A stretch of DNA of 12,152 nt, from assembly GCA_001871075.1 (NCBI GenBank), contig MNUP01000046.1, positions 1 to 12,152 of the forward strand. The letters run 5' to 3'. The notes beneath the pieces are model-generated. The model made no database searches and was not told the origin of the DNA. It saw nothing but the letters and a program-made list of their open reading frames with translations. This document shows, piece after piece, positions 1 to 7,266 of this stretch. This stretch comes from Candidatus Desantisbacteria bacterium CG1_02_49_89 (GTDB taxonomy: Bacteria > Desantisbacteria > UBA1551). Made by a program: the position numbers and the translations under genes. The first letter of the stretch is position 1. Each line of letters opens with the position of its first letter.

Positions 1-12
1 GACCTAAAAATC

Positions 13-49
13 GAGATTGCCACGCTCCCTTTGGTCGCTCGCAATGACA
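13..49. repeat. dispersed ATTGCGA-type palindromic repeat, half copy
   Basis: The block reads GAGATTGCCACGCTCCC then TTTGGTCGCTCGCAATGACA. On the minus strand it begins TGTCATTGCGAG and ends GGCAATCTC. The same TGTCATTGCGA ... GCAATC architecture recurs at 2885-2960, 11424-11462 and 11839-11912, so this is one arm of a dispersed repeat family of this genome. It is non-coding here. The rest of 50-119 shows no recognisable feature. Confidence 0.75.
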
Positions 50-119
50 ACTCAAAGCAGAATCAAATGTCAAGGGATTTATGTGACACCACACTAGAAG
101 CCATAAAAGAAATCTTTTC

Positions 120-275
120 AAAATGAATTTCTTCTGCCTTTTCTCGGTGATTCCCTCGGCGGGCCGCTCGCATCTGACTGCCTGCTCACTCTAAAATTTT
201 GACTGTTCCGGGTTTCAGTCAAAATTTTTAAAGCCCGCTACGGGAATACCCCTCGCGGCAGAAAAAATTTATTTT
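120..275. repeat. ~155-bp foldback (MITE-like) element upstream of the URO-D-like gene
   Basis: The outer arms 120-138 and 257-275 pair at 17 of 19 positions. Moving inward, ATTCCC (150-155) pairs with GGGAAT (242-247). After a symmetric 3-nt internal loop, GCGGGC (159-164) pairs with GCCCGC (233-238). At the apex is a perfect 12-bp hairpin: AAAATTTTGACT (193-204), a 12-nt loop, and AGTCAAAATTTT (217-228). No protein is visible inside it. The nested pairing and size suggest a non-autonomous mobile repeat. A structured leader RNA for the gene at 294 is the alternative, because the element ends only 18 bp before that start codon. Confidence 0.55.
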
Positions 276-293
276 TCATACGGGTATGGAAGA

Positions 294-1268
294 ATGAATA
301 AAGAATTGCAAAAACACTTTGAGCATCACGACGGCAGGATAAGGGAGATGTTCGGCGGTAGGCATCCGAAAGAGCCGATATTCCTTACAGGCCTGCCGGC
401 GCACGAAGAAGAGGATATGCTGTCCGATTTTAACAAGGTAAAGGAAAGGGCCCTTGCTGACATAGGAAACATACTTCCCGTTCTCAGCAAAAACACTTTT
501 TACAGCCCGGTCGCGGAGATATGGCCTTTCGGCGTTCATTACCTGGACGTTATCTTCGGCTGTAAGGTGTTCCACAGATCCGGCACGATCTTCGCGAAGA
601 AGCTGAGCTGCAGGCCCGGCAAGCTTAAAAGGCCTGATCTCGGCAGTTCGGATGTTTTCCTGCGGTCATATGAGCTTGCGAAGTTCCTTCTGGATTCAGT
701 GCCTCCGGAAATAAAGATAAGCACGCCTGTTCTTTCAAGCCCTTTGAATATCGCCATGAACCTGTTCGGCGGAGAATTCCTGGTAACGCTTATGGAAAAA
801 AGGGATGAAGCGGTGTCCGCCCTCGAAACGATTACCGGGATTATCATTGAGCTGCACAAGGCGTTCGGGATGCTTGGCCCCAGGGTCCGCCATTACGCCG
901 CGTCCAGCAGGTACACGCCTGACGGGTTCGGCCATATATGCGGGTGTTCGACCCACCTGGTTTCAGGCAGGACCTACGCGGAAACAATAGTGGCGTTTGA
1001 CGAGCAGGTGCTTTCTGTTTACCCTGAAGGCGGCACCATGCACCTGTGCGGCAAACATCTCCAGCACGCGGATGCCTTTAAAAAAATGAAGAAACTGCGC
1101 GGGATCCAGATAAATGACGCTGCGGCTGACGATTTTGAGGGATACCTTGCCGGTTTGCGGGAGGATCAGGTGATATACGTGGCACCCACCGCTTCCGTGA
1201 CCGCGCAGAAGATCATTGAGAAAGGGAAAGGAAGGCGCGTCATAATACAGGGCGTCTGCCCCAAATAA
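294..1268 (+). CDS. uroporphyrinogen decarboxylase / MtaA-type methyltransferase-like protein
   Basis: This 324-residue protein is soluble, with no signal peptide. It resembles the URO-D superfamily, which includes true uroporphyrinogen decarboxylases and the zinc-dependent corrinoid methyltransferases (MtaA/MtbA). The clearest mark is M-H250-L-C252-G, in the place where the methyltransferases carry their zinc-binding H-x-C pair, together with a lone C322 near the C-terminus that could be the third ligand. A second cluster, G-H214-I-C216-G-C218, precedes the conserved-looking stretch ending FDEQVLSVYP (233-244). Length fits the family (about 330-350). The ligand pattern favours methyl transfer or demethylation over haem synthesis. 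Its place beside glycan-degrading genes suggests a methylated substrate, but that is inference. The first ATG (294) is used. The ribosome-binding site is poor: GGAAGA lies almost against the start. The upstream frame is open into the foldback element, so the true start is slightly uncertain. Confidence 0.78.
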   Translation: MNKELQKHFEHHDGRIREMFGGRHPKEPIFLTGLPAHEEEDMLSDFNKVKERALADIGNILPVLSKNTFYSPVAEIWPFGVHYLDVIFGCKVFHRSGTIFAKKLSCRPGKLKRPDLGSSDVFLRSYELAKFLLDSVPPEIKISTPVLSSPLNIAMNLFGGEFLVTLMEKRDEAVSALETITGIIIELHKAFGMLGPRVRHYAASSRYTPDGFGHICGCSTHLVSGRTYAETIVAFDEQVLSVYPEGGTMHLCGKHLQHADAFKKMKKLRGIQINDAAADDFEGYLAGLREDQVIYVAPTASVTAQKIIEKGKGRRVIIQGVCPK

Positions 1269-1309
1269 AAAAACGCGAAAATTAAAAAAGTAAAAAGGAA
1301 AGTAAGCAA

Positions 1310-1717
1310 ATGAAAAAAGGCATTTTTTTAAAAATTATTTTGGCAGTAATTTTAATAAGTGTTATAATAGTAATAATTACTAATGCAAGTTTAAATAAAA
1401 AATTTAAAGTCGGTACATATAAAGAAGAAATAGTAGAAAAATACGGCAAACCAGATATAATAATTTATCCTTACGACTTGGATTTAACACAAGTTAAATA
1501 TAGCTATAAATTTCCATTAGGATATAAAATAAATATATATAGAGTAAAAAGCATCTGGGAAAAAGATAAATGGAAAGGAATAATCAAAATTCCCGCAAGA
1601 TTTGATATGAATAAAGAAAAAGTAAAGGAAATATTTGTATACGATAAAAAAATATGGTTAGAAGCAGTTTGTTTTGATAATAACAATAGAGTTCTCTATA
1701 GTTTTTCGTGGGATTAA
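1310..1717 (+). CDS. small membrane-anchored protein with BamE/SmpA-like motif (tentative)
   Basis: This is a 135-residue protein. Residues 1-4 are MKKG, followed by a strongly hydrophobic segment of about 20 residues (5-25), which reads as an uncleaved signal anchor with the rest outside the cytoplasm. There is no lipobox Cys. Immediately after the anchor comes FKVGTYKEEIVEKYGKPDII (32-51). It resembles the start of the BamE/SmpA fold, a 'G-x-x-x-x-x-V-x-x-x-x-G-x-P' helix that recurs in many small periplasmic proteins. The rest is rich in beta-prone Tyr, Lys and Ile. A good Shine-Dalgarno (AAGGAA, 1295-1300) lies at normal spacing. The gene is much richer in A+T than the genes on either side (Lys codons nearly all AAA, many ATA), which suggests foreign origin. 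The function is not known and the BamE similarity is by motif only. Confidence 0.68.
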   Translation: MKKGIFLKIILAVILISVIIVIITNASLNKKFKVGTYKEEIVEKYGKPDIIIYPYDLDLTQVKYSYKFPLGYKINIYRVKSIWEKDKWKGIIKIPARFDMNKEKVKEIFVYDKKIWLEAVCFDNNNRVLYSFSWD

Positions 1718-1756
1718 GATTCTGAATTGTTGGTTTCAGCGAATTCAGTAACTAAA

Positions 1757-1786
1757 ATTCGTGCTAATTAGTGCAAATTCGTGGTT
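1757..1786 (+). repeat. three 10-bp tandem units upstream of the sialidase-like gene
   Basis: Three consecutive decamers start at 1757, 1767 and 1777: ATTCGTGCTA, then a degenerate copy (ATTAGTGCAA), then ATTCGTGGTT. The array ends in GTGGTTAAA and lies 21 bp before the ATG at 1808. A closely related array, also three decamers ending GTGGTTAAA, lies at 10501-10530 before the second sulfatase. The function is unknown. Confidence 0.65.
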
Positions 1787-1807
1787 AAACAGGTTTAGGC
1801 GGTAAAA

Positions 1808-2869
1808 ATGATAACGGCGAATTTTAAAAAGAAGGTTCAGCTTGAAGGAGTGCGGTCAGCGCTTGTATACGACGCGCGGCTTGACCCGTTCAAATACTCC
1901 CATCATCCGCAGATCACCTTCTGTAACGGAAAATTCTTCGCTATGTGGTCTAACTCTTTGAAAGACGAGGATAGCAGCAGCCAGCTTGTCAGGTGGGCGG
2001 AGTCTGATGACGGCTGTAAGTGGAAGATGAAGGGGATATTTGCGGAGGACCCTGACGGGCCTGAATTACCGTTGAGAAGGTTCGCCGCAGGGTGGCGGGT
2101 TGACGAGCAGGAGCTTACAGGCTACTTCTGCACTTTTTCCGGCGTTTCCTACAACAACGAGGTAAAAGGCCAGAAATGGTCTGATGATCTGAAGGCTGAG
2201 GCAAGAGTTGTCAGGAACGGAGTTCCTGAGGAAAAGATCGGATCCATCCACGCGGATTTCATAGCGAACGAAAGCCCCAGGCGCACCGGTCCGGGCAGGT
2301 GGATAATACCCGGCGAGGACAAGCGCGGGATCACACAGTTGCTCGTGAACGATACCTTGGACAGCGTTTCGGGATGGCGTAAGATAACATTGCCGCAGTC
2401 ACAGGACAAGCATATTATGACAGAGCCCAGCTGGTTTGAAAATGATAAGGGCGTTATAACCATGTTTTTCCGGGACGACACCGGCTCCGGCTTCCTTTAC
2501 GCCTGCGAAAGCGCGGACAACGGGGATACCTGGGGGTCTGTTGAAAGGACAGGTTTTCCGGATAACATCGCGAAATTTGCGTGCGGCAGGCTGGAAGACG
2601 GCAGGTTCTTTATAATAGGCAACTCGCATAACGAAAAGAAGTGGTTTCGTATCCCCCTGACCATAAGCGTTTCGGATGACGGCGCCAGATTTTACAGGCA
2701 GTACTTTATACGCGTAGAAGAAACAAACATGCGGTTCGAGGGCATGCACAAGGGGCCGGGTTACCAGTATCCGGGCGTGCTTGTAAAAGACAACAGGATC
2801 TTTATCGTTTATTCAATCAATAAAGAGGATGTGGGTATAAGCGTGTTCGATGCGGACCGGATGGAATGA
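1808..2869 (+). CDS. sialidase-like beta-propeller protein (BNR/Asp-box glycosidase family)
   Basis: This 353-residue protein has no signal peptide. Asp-box (BNR) signatures of sialidase-type propellers are visible: SDDGCKW (66-72), a near-canonical SADNGDTW (235-242), and a third degenerate SVSDDG (287-292). Each turns between blades. The C-terminal YQYPGVLVKDNRIFIVYS (319-336) has the pattern of a closing blade in the exo-alpha-sialidase/BNR group. Such proteins act on terminal sugars, including sialic acids and other acidic or deoxy sugars, and many members are not true sialidases. No arginine triad can be assigned by eye, so the substrate is open. The start at ATG 1808 is backed by AGGCGG (1797-1802) with a 5-nt spacer. 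Its neighbours are sulfatase and glycosidase genes on the same strand, which supports a role in glycan breakdown. Cytoplasmic location suggests it works on imported oligosaccharides. Confidence 0.78.
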   Translation: MITANFKKKVQLEGVRSALVYDARLDPFKYSHHPQITFCNGKFFAMWSNSLKDEDSSSQLVRWAESDDGCKWKMKGIFAEDPDGPELPLRRFAAGWRVDEQELTGYFCTFSGVSYNNEVKGQKWSDDLKAEARVVRNGVPEEKIGSIHADFIANESPRRTGPGRWIIPGEDKRGITQLLVNDTLDSVSGWRKITLPQSQDKHIMTEPSWFENDKGVITMFFRDDTGSGFLYACESADNGDTWGSVERTGFPDNIAKFACGRLEDGRFFIIGNSHNEKKWFRIPLTISVSDDGARFYRQYFIRVEETNMRFEGMHKGPGYQYPGVLVKDNRIFIVYSINKEDVGISVFDADRME

Positions 2870-2884
2870 AAAAATAATGGATCG

Positions 2885-2960
2885 GTCATTGCGAAGAGCG
2901 GAGTGATGAAGCAATCTTGTTTTTAGAAGCGGGGTTGCTTCGCTATTGCTCGCAATGACA
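2885..2960. repeat. dispersed ATTGCGA-type palindromic repeat, full copy
   Basis: The left end is GTCATTGCGAAGAGCG. The right end, CGCTATTGCTCGCAATGACA, is its imperfect reverse complement. Internal GAAGCAATC and GGTTGCTTCGC halves give a compound palindrome. It fills nearly all the space between the sialidase-like gene and the next gene. It ends only 4 bp before the Shine-Dalgarno GAGGAG (2965-2970) of the gene at 2974, so the transcript leader of that gene must carry the hairpin if transcription comes from upstream. Confidence 0.85.
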
Positions 2961-2973
2961 ATGTGAGGAGCAG

Positions 2974-4380
2974 ATGAACATAATTCTGGTTATTTTTGAT
3001 TCTCTGCGCAGGGACTGCGTCGGGGTATACGGCTCGCCTCCGTGGGGCAGGATCTATACCCCGAGTTTCGACGCTTTCGCGAAAGAATCCGTTATATTCA
3101 CAAAGGCATTTCCTGAATCCCTGCCAACGCTCCCGGCAAGAAGGGCGATCTACACAGGGCAAAGGGTTTATCCTTTCCATAACGCGGATTTCAGGCTCAA
3201 GGGGGATTTTGTCGGGGCGCCGGGATGGGGGCCCATACCTGAGGACCAGCCAACGCTTGCTGAAATGCTTACCGCGGCCGGGTTCCGCTCAGGCCTTATT
3301 TCGGACGTTTACCACATGTTCAAGCCTTCGAAGAACTTCTTCAGGGGGTTCAGCCAGTGGACGTTCCTCAGGGGGCAGGAAACAGACCCCGCAAGGTCAG
3401 GCCCCAGGCTCACGCAAAAGGAAATAGACTACTGGCTTCCGAAGGAATTCCAGAACAAGTGGACGATCGAATTCGTCCAGCAGTGTATAATGAACATGCA
3501 CGGAAGGACCAGGGAAGAGGATTATTTTGCGCCGCGCGTGCTTAACGAGTCGATGAAATGGCTTGACCAGAACCAGGACGCTGATAAGATCTTTCTGACA
3601 GTGGAATCTTTTGACCCGCACGAGCCCTGGCTTGTGCCGCAGCATTACAGGAAGATGTACCGCAAAGAAGAGGAGCAGGAGCACGTGATATCCAGGTACG
3701 GAGAGATGAAGGAAGCCGAGAAGAAATACCTGCCGCGCCTGCAGGCCAACGTCAGCGGCGAAGTCACTATGTGCGACAGGTGGTTCGGGTATTTTATGGA
3801 AAAATTGAAGAAACTGAACATGCTGGACAATACAATGGTCATACTGACCTCAGACCACGGCCATTCCATAGGGGATAGGAATTTCACGGGCAAAAGGGGA
3901 TATCCTTCAGCACCTGAGGTGTATGAGATACCTCTGCTCATACGTATGCCGGGGGCTGTAAATGCCGGGAAGAAAAGCGATATGTTCGTCCAGCACACGG
4001 ATATCTCGGCCTGCATTCTGGATTCAGCCGGTGTGCAGCCTGCCGGAAAGATCGACGGCAGGCCTTTCCTGCAAGACGCGGTTGAAGGCGACAGGGGAAG
4101 GCGGGACCACGTTACGGTTGCTTGGGGCTCAACCCCGACTGTCATAACGGACAGGTGGTGGTTCAACTGCAAGGTCAACGGCAAAGGAATCCTGCTTTAC
4201 GACCTGGCTACAAAGGACCCGTTCGCAAAAAGCGTGGCAGCAGAGAACGCGCAGGTATGCAAGGAACTTTTCGCGCTTGCGAAGGAAGACGCGGGCAACG
4301 GTTTCCCGGAATGGCTGGTAGGGCTTGCGGATAAAGAAGCGGATGCTCCCGGGTGCTCGGACCTTGTGGTGAGAGAATAA
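2974..4380 (+). CDS. sulfatase-superfamily hydrolase with Thr in place of the catalytic Cys
   Basis: This is a 468-residue alkaline-phosphatase-superfamily protein of the type I sulfatase fold, with no signal peptide. The N-terminus NIILVIFDSLRRDCVGVYG carries the first metal ligand D9. The second metal site is TSDHGHSIGD (292-301, D294/H295). DPHEPW (214-219) matches a conserved active-site turn. The nucleophile motif is the oddity: sulfatases have C/S-x-P-x-R followed by TG, but here it reads T52-L-P-A-R56 then A-I-Y-T-G. Thr cannot be converted to formylglycine. In this superfamily a Thr nucleophile is usual in phosphodiesterases and phosphatases, so a phosphate or phosphonate ester substrate is as likely as a sulfate ester. 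GAGGAG (2965-2970) supports ATG 2974. Its place among glycan-degrading genes suggests it removes an anionic substituent, but the chemistry is inferred. Confidence 0.85.
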   Translation: MNIILVIFDSLRRDCVGVYGSPPWGRIYTPSFDAFAKESVIFTKAFPESLPTLPARRAIYTGQRVYPFHNADFRLKGDFVGAPGWGPIPEDQPTLAEMLTAAGFRSGLISDVYHMFKPSKNFFRGFSQWTFLRGQETDPARSGPRLTQKEIDYWLPKEFQNKWTIEFVQQCIMNMHGRTREEDYFAPRVLNESMKWLDQNQDADKIFLTVESFDPHEPWLVPQHYRKMYRKEEEQEHVISRYGEMKEAEKKYLPRLQANVSGEVTMCDRWFGYFMEKLKKLNMLDNTMVILTSDHGHSIGDRNFTGKRGYPSAPEVYEIPLLIRMPGAVNAGKKSDMFVQHTDISACILDSAGVQPAGKIDGRPFLQDAVEGDRGRRDHVTVAWGSTPTVITDRWWFNCKVNGKGILLYDLATKDPFAKSVAAENAQVCKELFALAKEDAGNGFPEWLVGLADKEADAPGCSDLVVRE

Positions 4381-4382
4381 GA

Positions 4383-4418
4383 ATTGTGAGATTGAGAGAT
4401 GTAAGATTGTGAGATTGA
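4383..4418. repeat. direct repeat ATTGTGAGATTGA, two copies
   Basis: The 13-mer occurs exactly at 4383-4395 and again at 4406-4418, 23 bp apart, with a further GAGAT-type partial between them. It starts 3 bp after the stop codon of the preceding gene. It is one of several short repeat arrays in the spacers of this window. No hairpin is evident. Confidence 0.6.
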
Positions 4419-4458
4419 ACTGAAGTTGATTAATTTAAATAGTTTCCTTGCAATTGCG

Positions 4459-4490
4459 TTGACACGTTGATACGTGGACACGTTGACACG
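4459..4490 (+). repeat. four 8-bp tandem units TTGACACG upstream of the GH3 gene
   Basis: Four contiguous octamers start at 4459, 4467, 4475 and 4483: TTGACACG, then variants TTGATACG and TGGACACG, then TTGACACG again. Each perfect unit contains TTGACA, the consensus -35 hexamer. No -10 with correct spacing and room for a leader before the Shine-Dalgarno (GGGAG, 4515-4519) can be assigned confidently. The array could be a microsatellite-like filler or a promoter-strength element. Confidence 0.65.
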
Positions 4491-4523
4491 CCTTTAAACT
4501 CATGATAATACAAAGGGAGCGTT

Positions 4524-7016
4524 ATGCATAAACGGATATTGATTACGGGACTGATCATTTTAGCCGCGGCGGGAAGCGCGGGAGCGCGGGCGGCGTCAGC
4601 CGCTGATATCGAGAACAGCGTAAGCCTGCTCATAAGCCGGATGACGCTGGAAGAAAAAGTTGATATGGTCTTTGGCAGGGGTTCTGAGACAAAACAGATA
4701 AAGCGCCTGGGCATACCGCCGATCAAGCCGACTGACGGGCCTGTGGGCATAAACTGGGACAGGTCAACCTGCTTCCCTTCCTCGATAGCTGTGGCTGCAG
4801 GGTGGGATACCGCGATCGTAGAGAAAATGGGTAAGGCGATGGGCCTGGAGGCAAGGGCGAAAAGAAGGAACGTGCACCTGGGCCCCTGCATAAACATAAA
4901 CCGCGAACCGCACGGGGGAAGGGATTTTGAAAGCTACGGGGAGGACCCCTGGCTTGTTTCAAGGATGGCAGTGGCATATATCAGGGGGGTGCAGAGCCAG
5001 AACGTGATATCCTGCCCCAAGCATTACGCGTGCAACAACCAGGAATGGGAAAGAGGAAGCATAAACGCTGTAGTGGACGAAAGGACGCTTAACGAAATAT
5101 ATTTCCCGGCTTTCAAGGCGAGCATCCAGGAAGCCGGAGCCTGGTCGGTGATGGCTGCGTATAACAAGCTCAACGGTTATCACTGCACTGAGAACGGATA
5201 CCTTCTGACAGACGTCCTGAAAAAGGAATGGGGATTCAGGGGCATAGCGCTTTCGGACTGGGGAGCCACGCACAGCACGGTCGAGGCAGCGAACGCCGGC
5301 CTGGACCTGGAAATGCCGACAGGGGAATTCTTCGGCGGAAACAAGCTTTTGAATGCCGTTAATGACGGCAGGGTTAGCGAGGAAATAATAAATGACAAGG
5401 TAGCCAGGATACTCAGGGCGCTGATAAGCACGGGCCAGCTTGACAAGCTTGAAAGGGTGAGCCTTAGGACCGTTAACTGCGATGAGCACAAGGCGCTCGC
5501 GCTTGAAATAGCCAGGCAGGGGATAGTGCTTTTGAAGAACGAGGGCAATATACTTCCTCTGGATAAAAACAAAATAAGGTCTATCGCGATCATAGGTCCG
5601 AATGCCGCGGTGGCGAGGTTTGCTGGAGGGGGAAGCTCGCACGTAAATCCTTATTACTCGATAAGCCCGCTGAAAGGGATACAGGACAAGGTTGGGGATA
5701 AGATCACGGTTTATTACGCTCAGGGAAGCGGTCTGACAGACGAGATAGCCATTGATTCGCAGTATCTTCTTACACCAGACACGGAAACCGCGCGCCACGG
5801 GCTTAAAGCGGAGTTTTTCGCGAACAAGCGCCTTGCCGGAAAACCCGTTTACACGAGGATCGACCCGACAATTGATTTTAACTGGGGAGGCGGAGGCCCG
5901 CGTTCCGGGTGGAAGGCTGACGATTTCTCGATAAGGTGGACCGGAAGGATTGTCGCCCCGGAAAACGGGGAATACAGGATAAGCACTGTCAGCGATGACG
6001 GAGTACGCCTTTTTCTGGACGGCGTGCTTCGGTTCTCCGACTGGAATGACCACGGAGCCCAGAGGAAGACCGCGACGGTTGAGCTTGAAAAAGGCAGGGC
6101 TTACGACATATGCCTGGAATATTACGAGAACCAGGGAGTGGCTTCGATGAGGCTGATATGGGACGGGCCCGGCCTTGACCCGGTCGCTGAGGCGGTTGAT
6201 GCGGCGAAGAAAGCGGATGCTGTTCTGCTTTTCTGCGGTACCTCGGACGCGCTTGAGAGCGAGGGGTTTGACAGGAGCCTGCTTGAGCTTCCCGCGTGCC
6301 AGGAGGAACTGATAGACGCCGTGACTGCCGCCAATAAAAACACGGTCATGGTCCTGAACACCGGATCACCCGTGCTTATGGAAAAATGGATCGACAAGAT
6401 ACCCGCGCTTGTGGAGGCGTGGTTCCCCGGGGAGCAATGCGGAAACGCGATCGCTGACGTGCTTTTCGGAGACGTAAATCCTTCAGGCAAGCTTCCCGTG
6501 ACTTTCCCCAAAAGGTGGGAGGACTGCCCGGCTTACGGGAATTATCCGGGGGAGAACGGCAAGGTTGAATATGCTGAAGGCATTTTCGTTGGATACAGGT
6601 ATTTTGACGCCAAGGGCGTGGAGCCTCGGTTCCCGTTCGGCTTCGGGCTTTCCTATACAATCTTTCAATTTTCAAATCTTAAAATCGAGCCGAAGACCGT
6701 GGACGCAAAAGGAAAGGTGAGGGTCAGCCTTGACGTCCAGAACACGGGTAAGGTTGAGGGAGCTGAGGTCGTGCAGGTTTACGTAAGGGATTTGCAGTCA
6801 AGTGTTCCCAGGCCGCCCAAAGAGTTGAAACGTTTTAAAAGGATAAACCTTAAGCCGGGTGAAAGATCGAAGGTGGAATTCACGCTTGACCGGAACTGCC
6901 TTGCGTTTTACAGCCCGGAGAAAAAGGGGTGGGTGGCTGAGCCGGGTGAATTTGAGGTGCTTATCGGCAGTTCTTCCCGGGACATCCGCCTGCAGGGCAG
7001 TTTTTCCTTAAAATAG
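4524..7016 (+). CDS. secreted GH3 beta-glycosidase with inserted PA14 domain
   Basis: This is an 830-residue protein. A signal peptide is clear: MHKR, a hydrophobic core, then AGARAASAA, with cleavage near residue 27. The GH3 N-terminal barrel (about 33-300) has DGPVG (71-75), GRDFESYGEDP (132-142), CPKHYACNNQE (164-174) and the nucleophile motif ALSDWGATHST (242-252, D245). The GH3 C-terminal alpha/beta domain starts near 325 and is interrupted by a PA14 domain (about 425-550), recognisable from HGLKAEFFANK, FSIRWTGRI and STVSDDGVRLFLDG. The likely acid/base is E580 in ESEGFDRS (578-585). A fibronectin-III-like domain closes the protein (about 735-825). Architecture and length match PA14-containing beta-glucosidases. 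The family hydrolyses beta-linked glucose, xylose or related units, and PA14 shapes the active-site pocket. The start is supported by GGGAG (4515-4519). It probably works in the periplasm on oligosaccharides. Confidence 0.93.
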   Translation: MHKRILITGLIILAAAGSAGARAASAADIENSVSLLISRMTLEEKVDMVFGRGSETKQIKRLGIPPIKPTDGPVGINWDRSTCFPSSIAVAAGWDTAIVEKMGKAMGLEARAKRRNVHLGPCININREPHGGRDFESYGEDPWLVSRMAVAYIRGVQSQNVISCPKHYACNNQEWERGSINAVVDERTLNEIYFPAFKASIQEAGAWSVMAAYNKLNGYHCTENGYLLTDVLKKEWGFRGIALSDWGATHSTVEAANAGLDLEMPTGEFFGGNKLLNAVNDGRVSEEIINDKVARILRALISTGQLDKLERVSLRTVNCDEHKALALEIARQGIVLLKNEGNILPLDKNKIRSIAIIGPNAAVARFAGGGSSHVNPYYSISPLKGIQDKVGDKITVYYAQGSGLTDEIAIDSQYLLTPDTETARHGLKAEFFANKRLAGKPVYTRIDPTIDFNWGGGGPRSGWKADDFSIRWTGRIVAPENGEYRISTVSDDGVRLFLDGVLRFSDWNDHGAQRKTATVELEKGRAYDICLEYYENQGVASMRLIWDGPGLDPVAEAVDAAKKADAVLLFCGTSDALESEGFDRSLLELPACQEELIDAVTAANKNTVMVLNTGSPVLMEKWIDKIPALVEAWFPGEQCGNAIADVLFGDVNPSGKLPVTFPKRWEDCPAYGNYPGENGKVEYAEGIFVGYRYFDAKGVEPRFPFGFGLSYTIFQFSNLKIEPKTVDAKGKVRVSLDVQNTGKVEGAEVVQVYVRDLQSSVPRPPKELKRFKRINLKPGERSKVEFTLDRNCLAFYSPEKKGWVAEPGEFEVLIGSSSRDIRLQGSFSLK

Positions 7017-7030
7017 GATTGTTTATCCAT

Positions 7031-7154
7031 AATCTTCCTCGGACATCCCCCCCTTTAACAAAGGGGGATTGAGGGGGATTTTGTAGCGTAGGGGCAAGCT
7101 TGCTTGCCCGCTCCGCCACGAATATTGGCGGACTGGGCGGGATGGGGGAAGATT
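7031..7154. repeat. compound repeat cluster with three hairpins
   Basis: Outer AATCTTCC (7031-7038) and GGAAGATT (7147-7154) are exact reverse complements. Between them lie three hairpins in a row: CCCCCTTT/AAAGGGGG (7049-7067, 3-nt loop, followed by a GGGGGATT direct repeat to 7080), GGGCAAG/CTTGCCC (7092-7109, 4-nt loop), and TCCGCCA/TGGCGGA (7112-7132). There is no reading frame of note. The GC-rich segments resemble dispersed repeats common in environmental genomes. It sits 15 bp after the GH3 stop and could also serve as a transcript end or 3' stabiliser. Confidence 0.65.
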
Positions 7155-7266
7155 GAGATGAGGGTGACCAATTTATCAGTTTAAATAACGTGTCAGAGTT
7201 GTGCGGCGAGTGGTTTATGGTCCTTGCAAAAAAGTAGATTATCATTAAAAATTTGATAATTTTATT

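Noticed and set aside
3645-4184. minus-strand open frame of 179 codons
   Set aside because: It is antisense to the Thr-type sulfatase-superfamily gene and shows no motif or start signal.
4383-4490. possible CRISPR array in the repeat-rich spacer
   Set aside because: Units are only 8-13 bp and contiguous or degenerate, without uniform unique spacers, and no cas gene is present.
4483-4511. TTGACA (4483) with a -10-like TAATAC or GATAAT near 4504-4511 as the GH3 promoter
   Set aside because: The start site would fall on or after the Shine-Dalgarno of the gene at 4524, leaving no usable leader.
4959-6053. long open frame (364 codons) on the minus strand
   Set aside because: It lies wholly antisense to the GH3 gene, whose domains and catalytic motifs are clear. 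It has no ribosome-binding site or recognisable domain and is a by-product of the codon bias of the GH3 gene.
6655-6685. AT-rich stretch inside the GH3 gene resembling spacer filler
   Set aside because: It encodes the expected family sequence around SYTIFQFSNLKIEPK, with no repeat or frame break.
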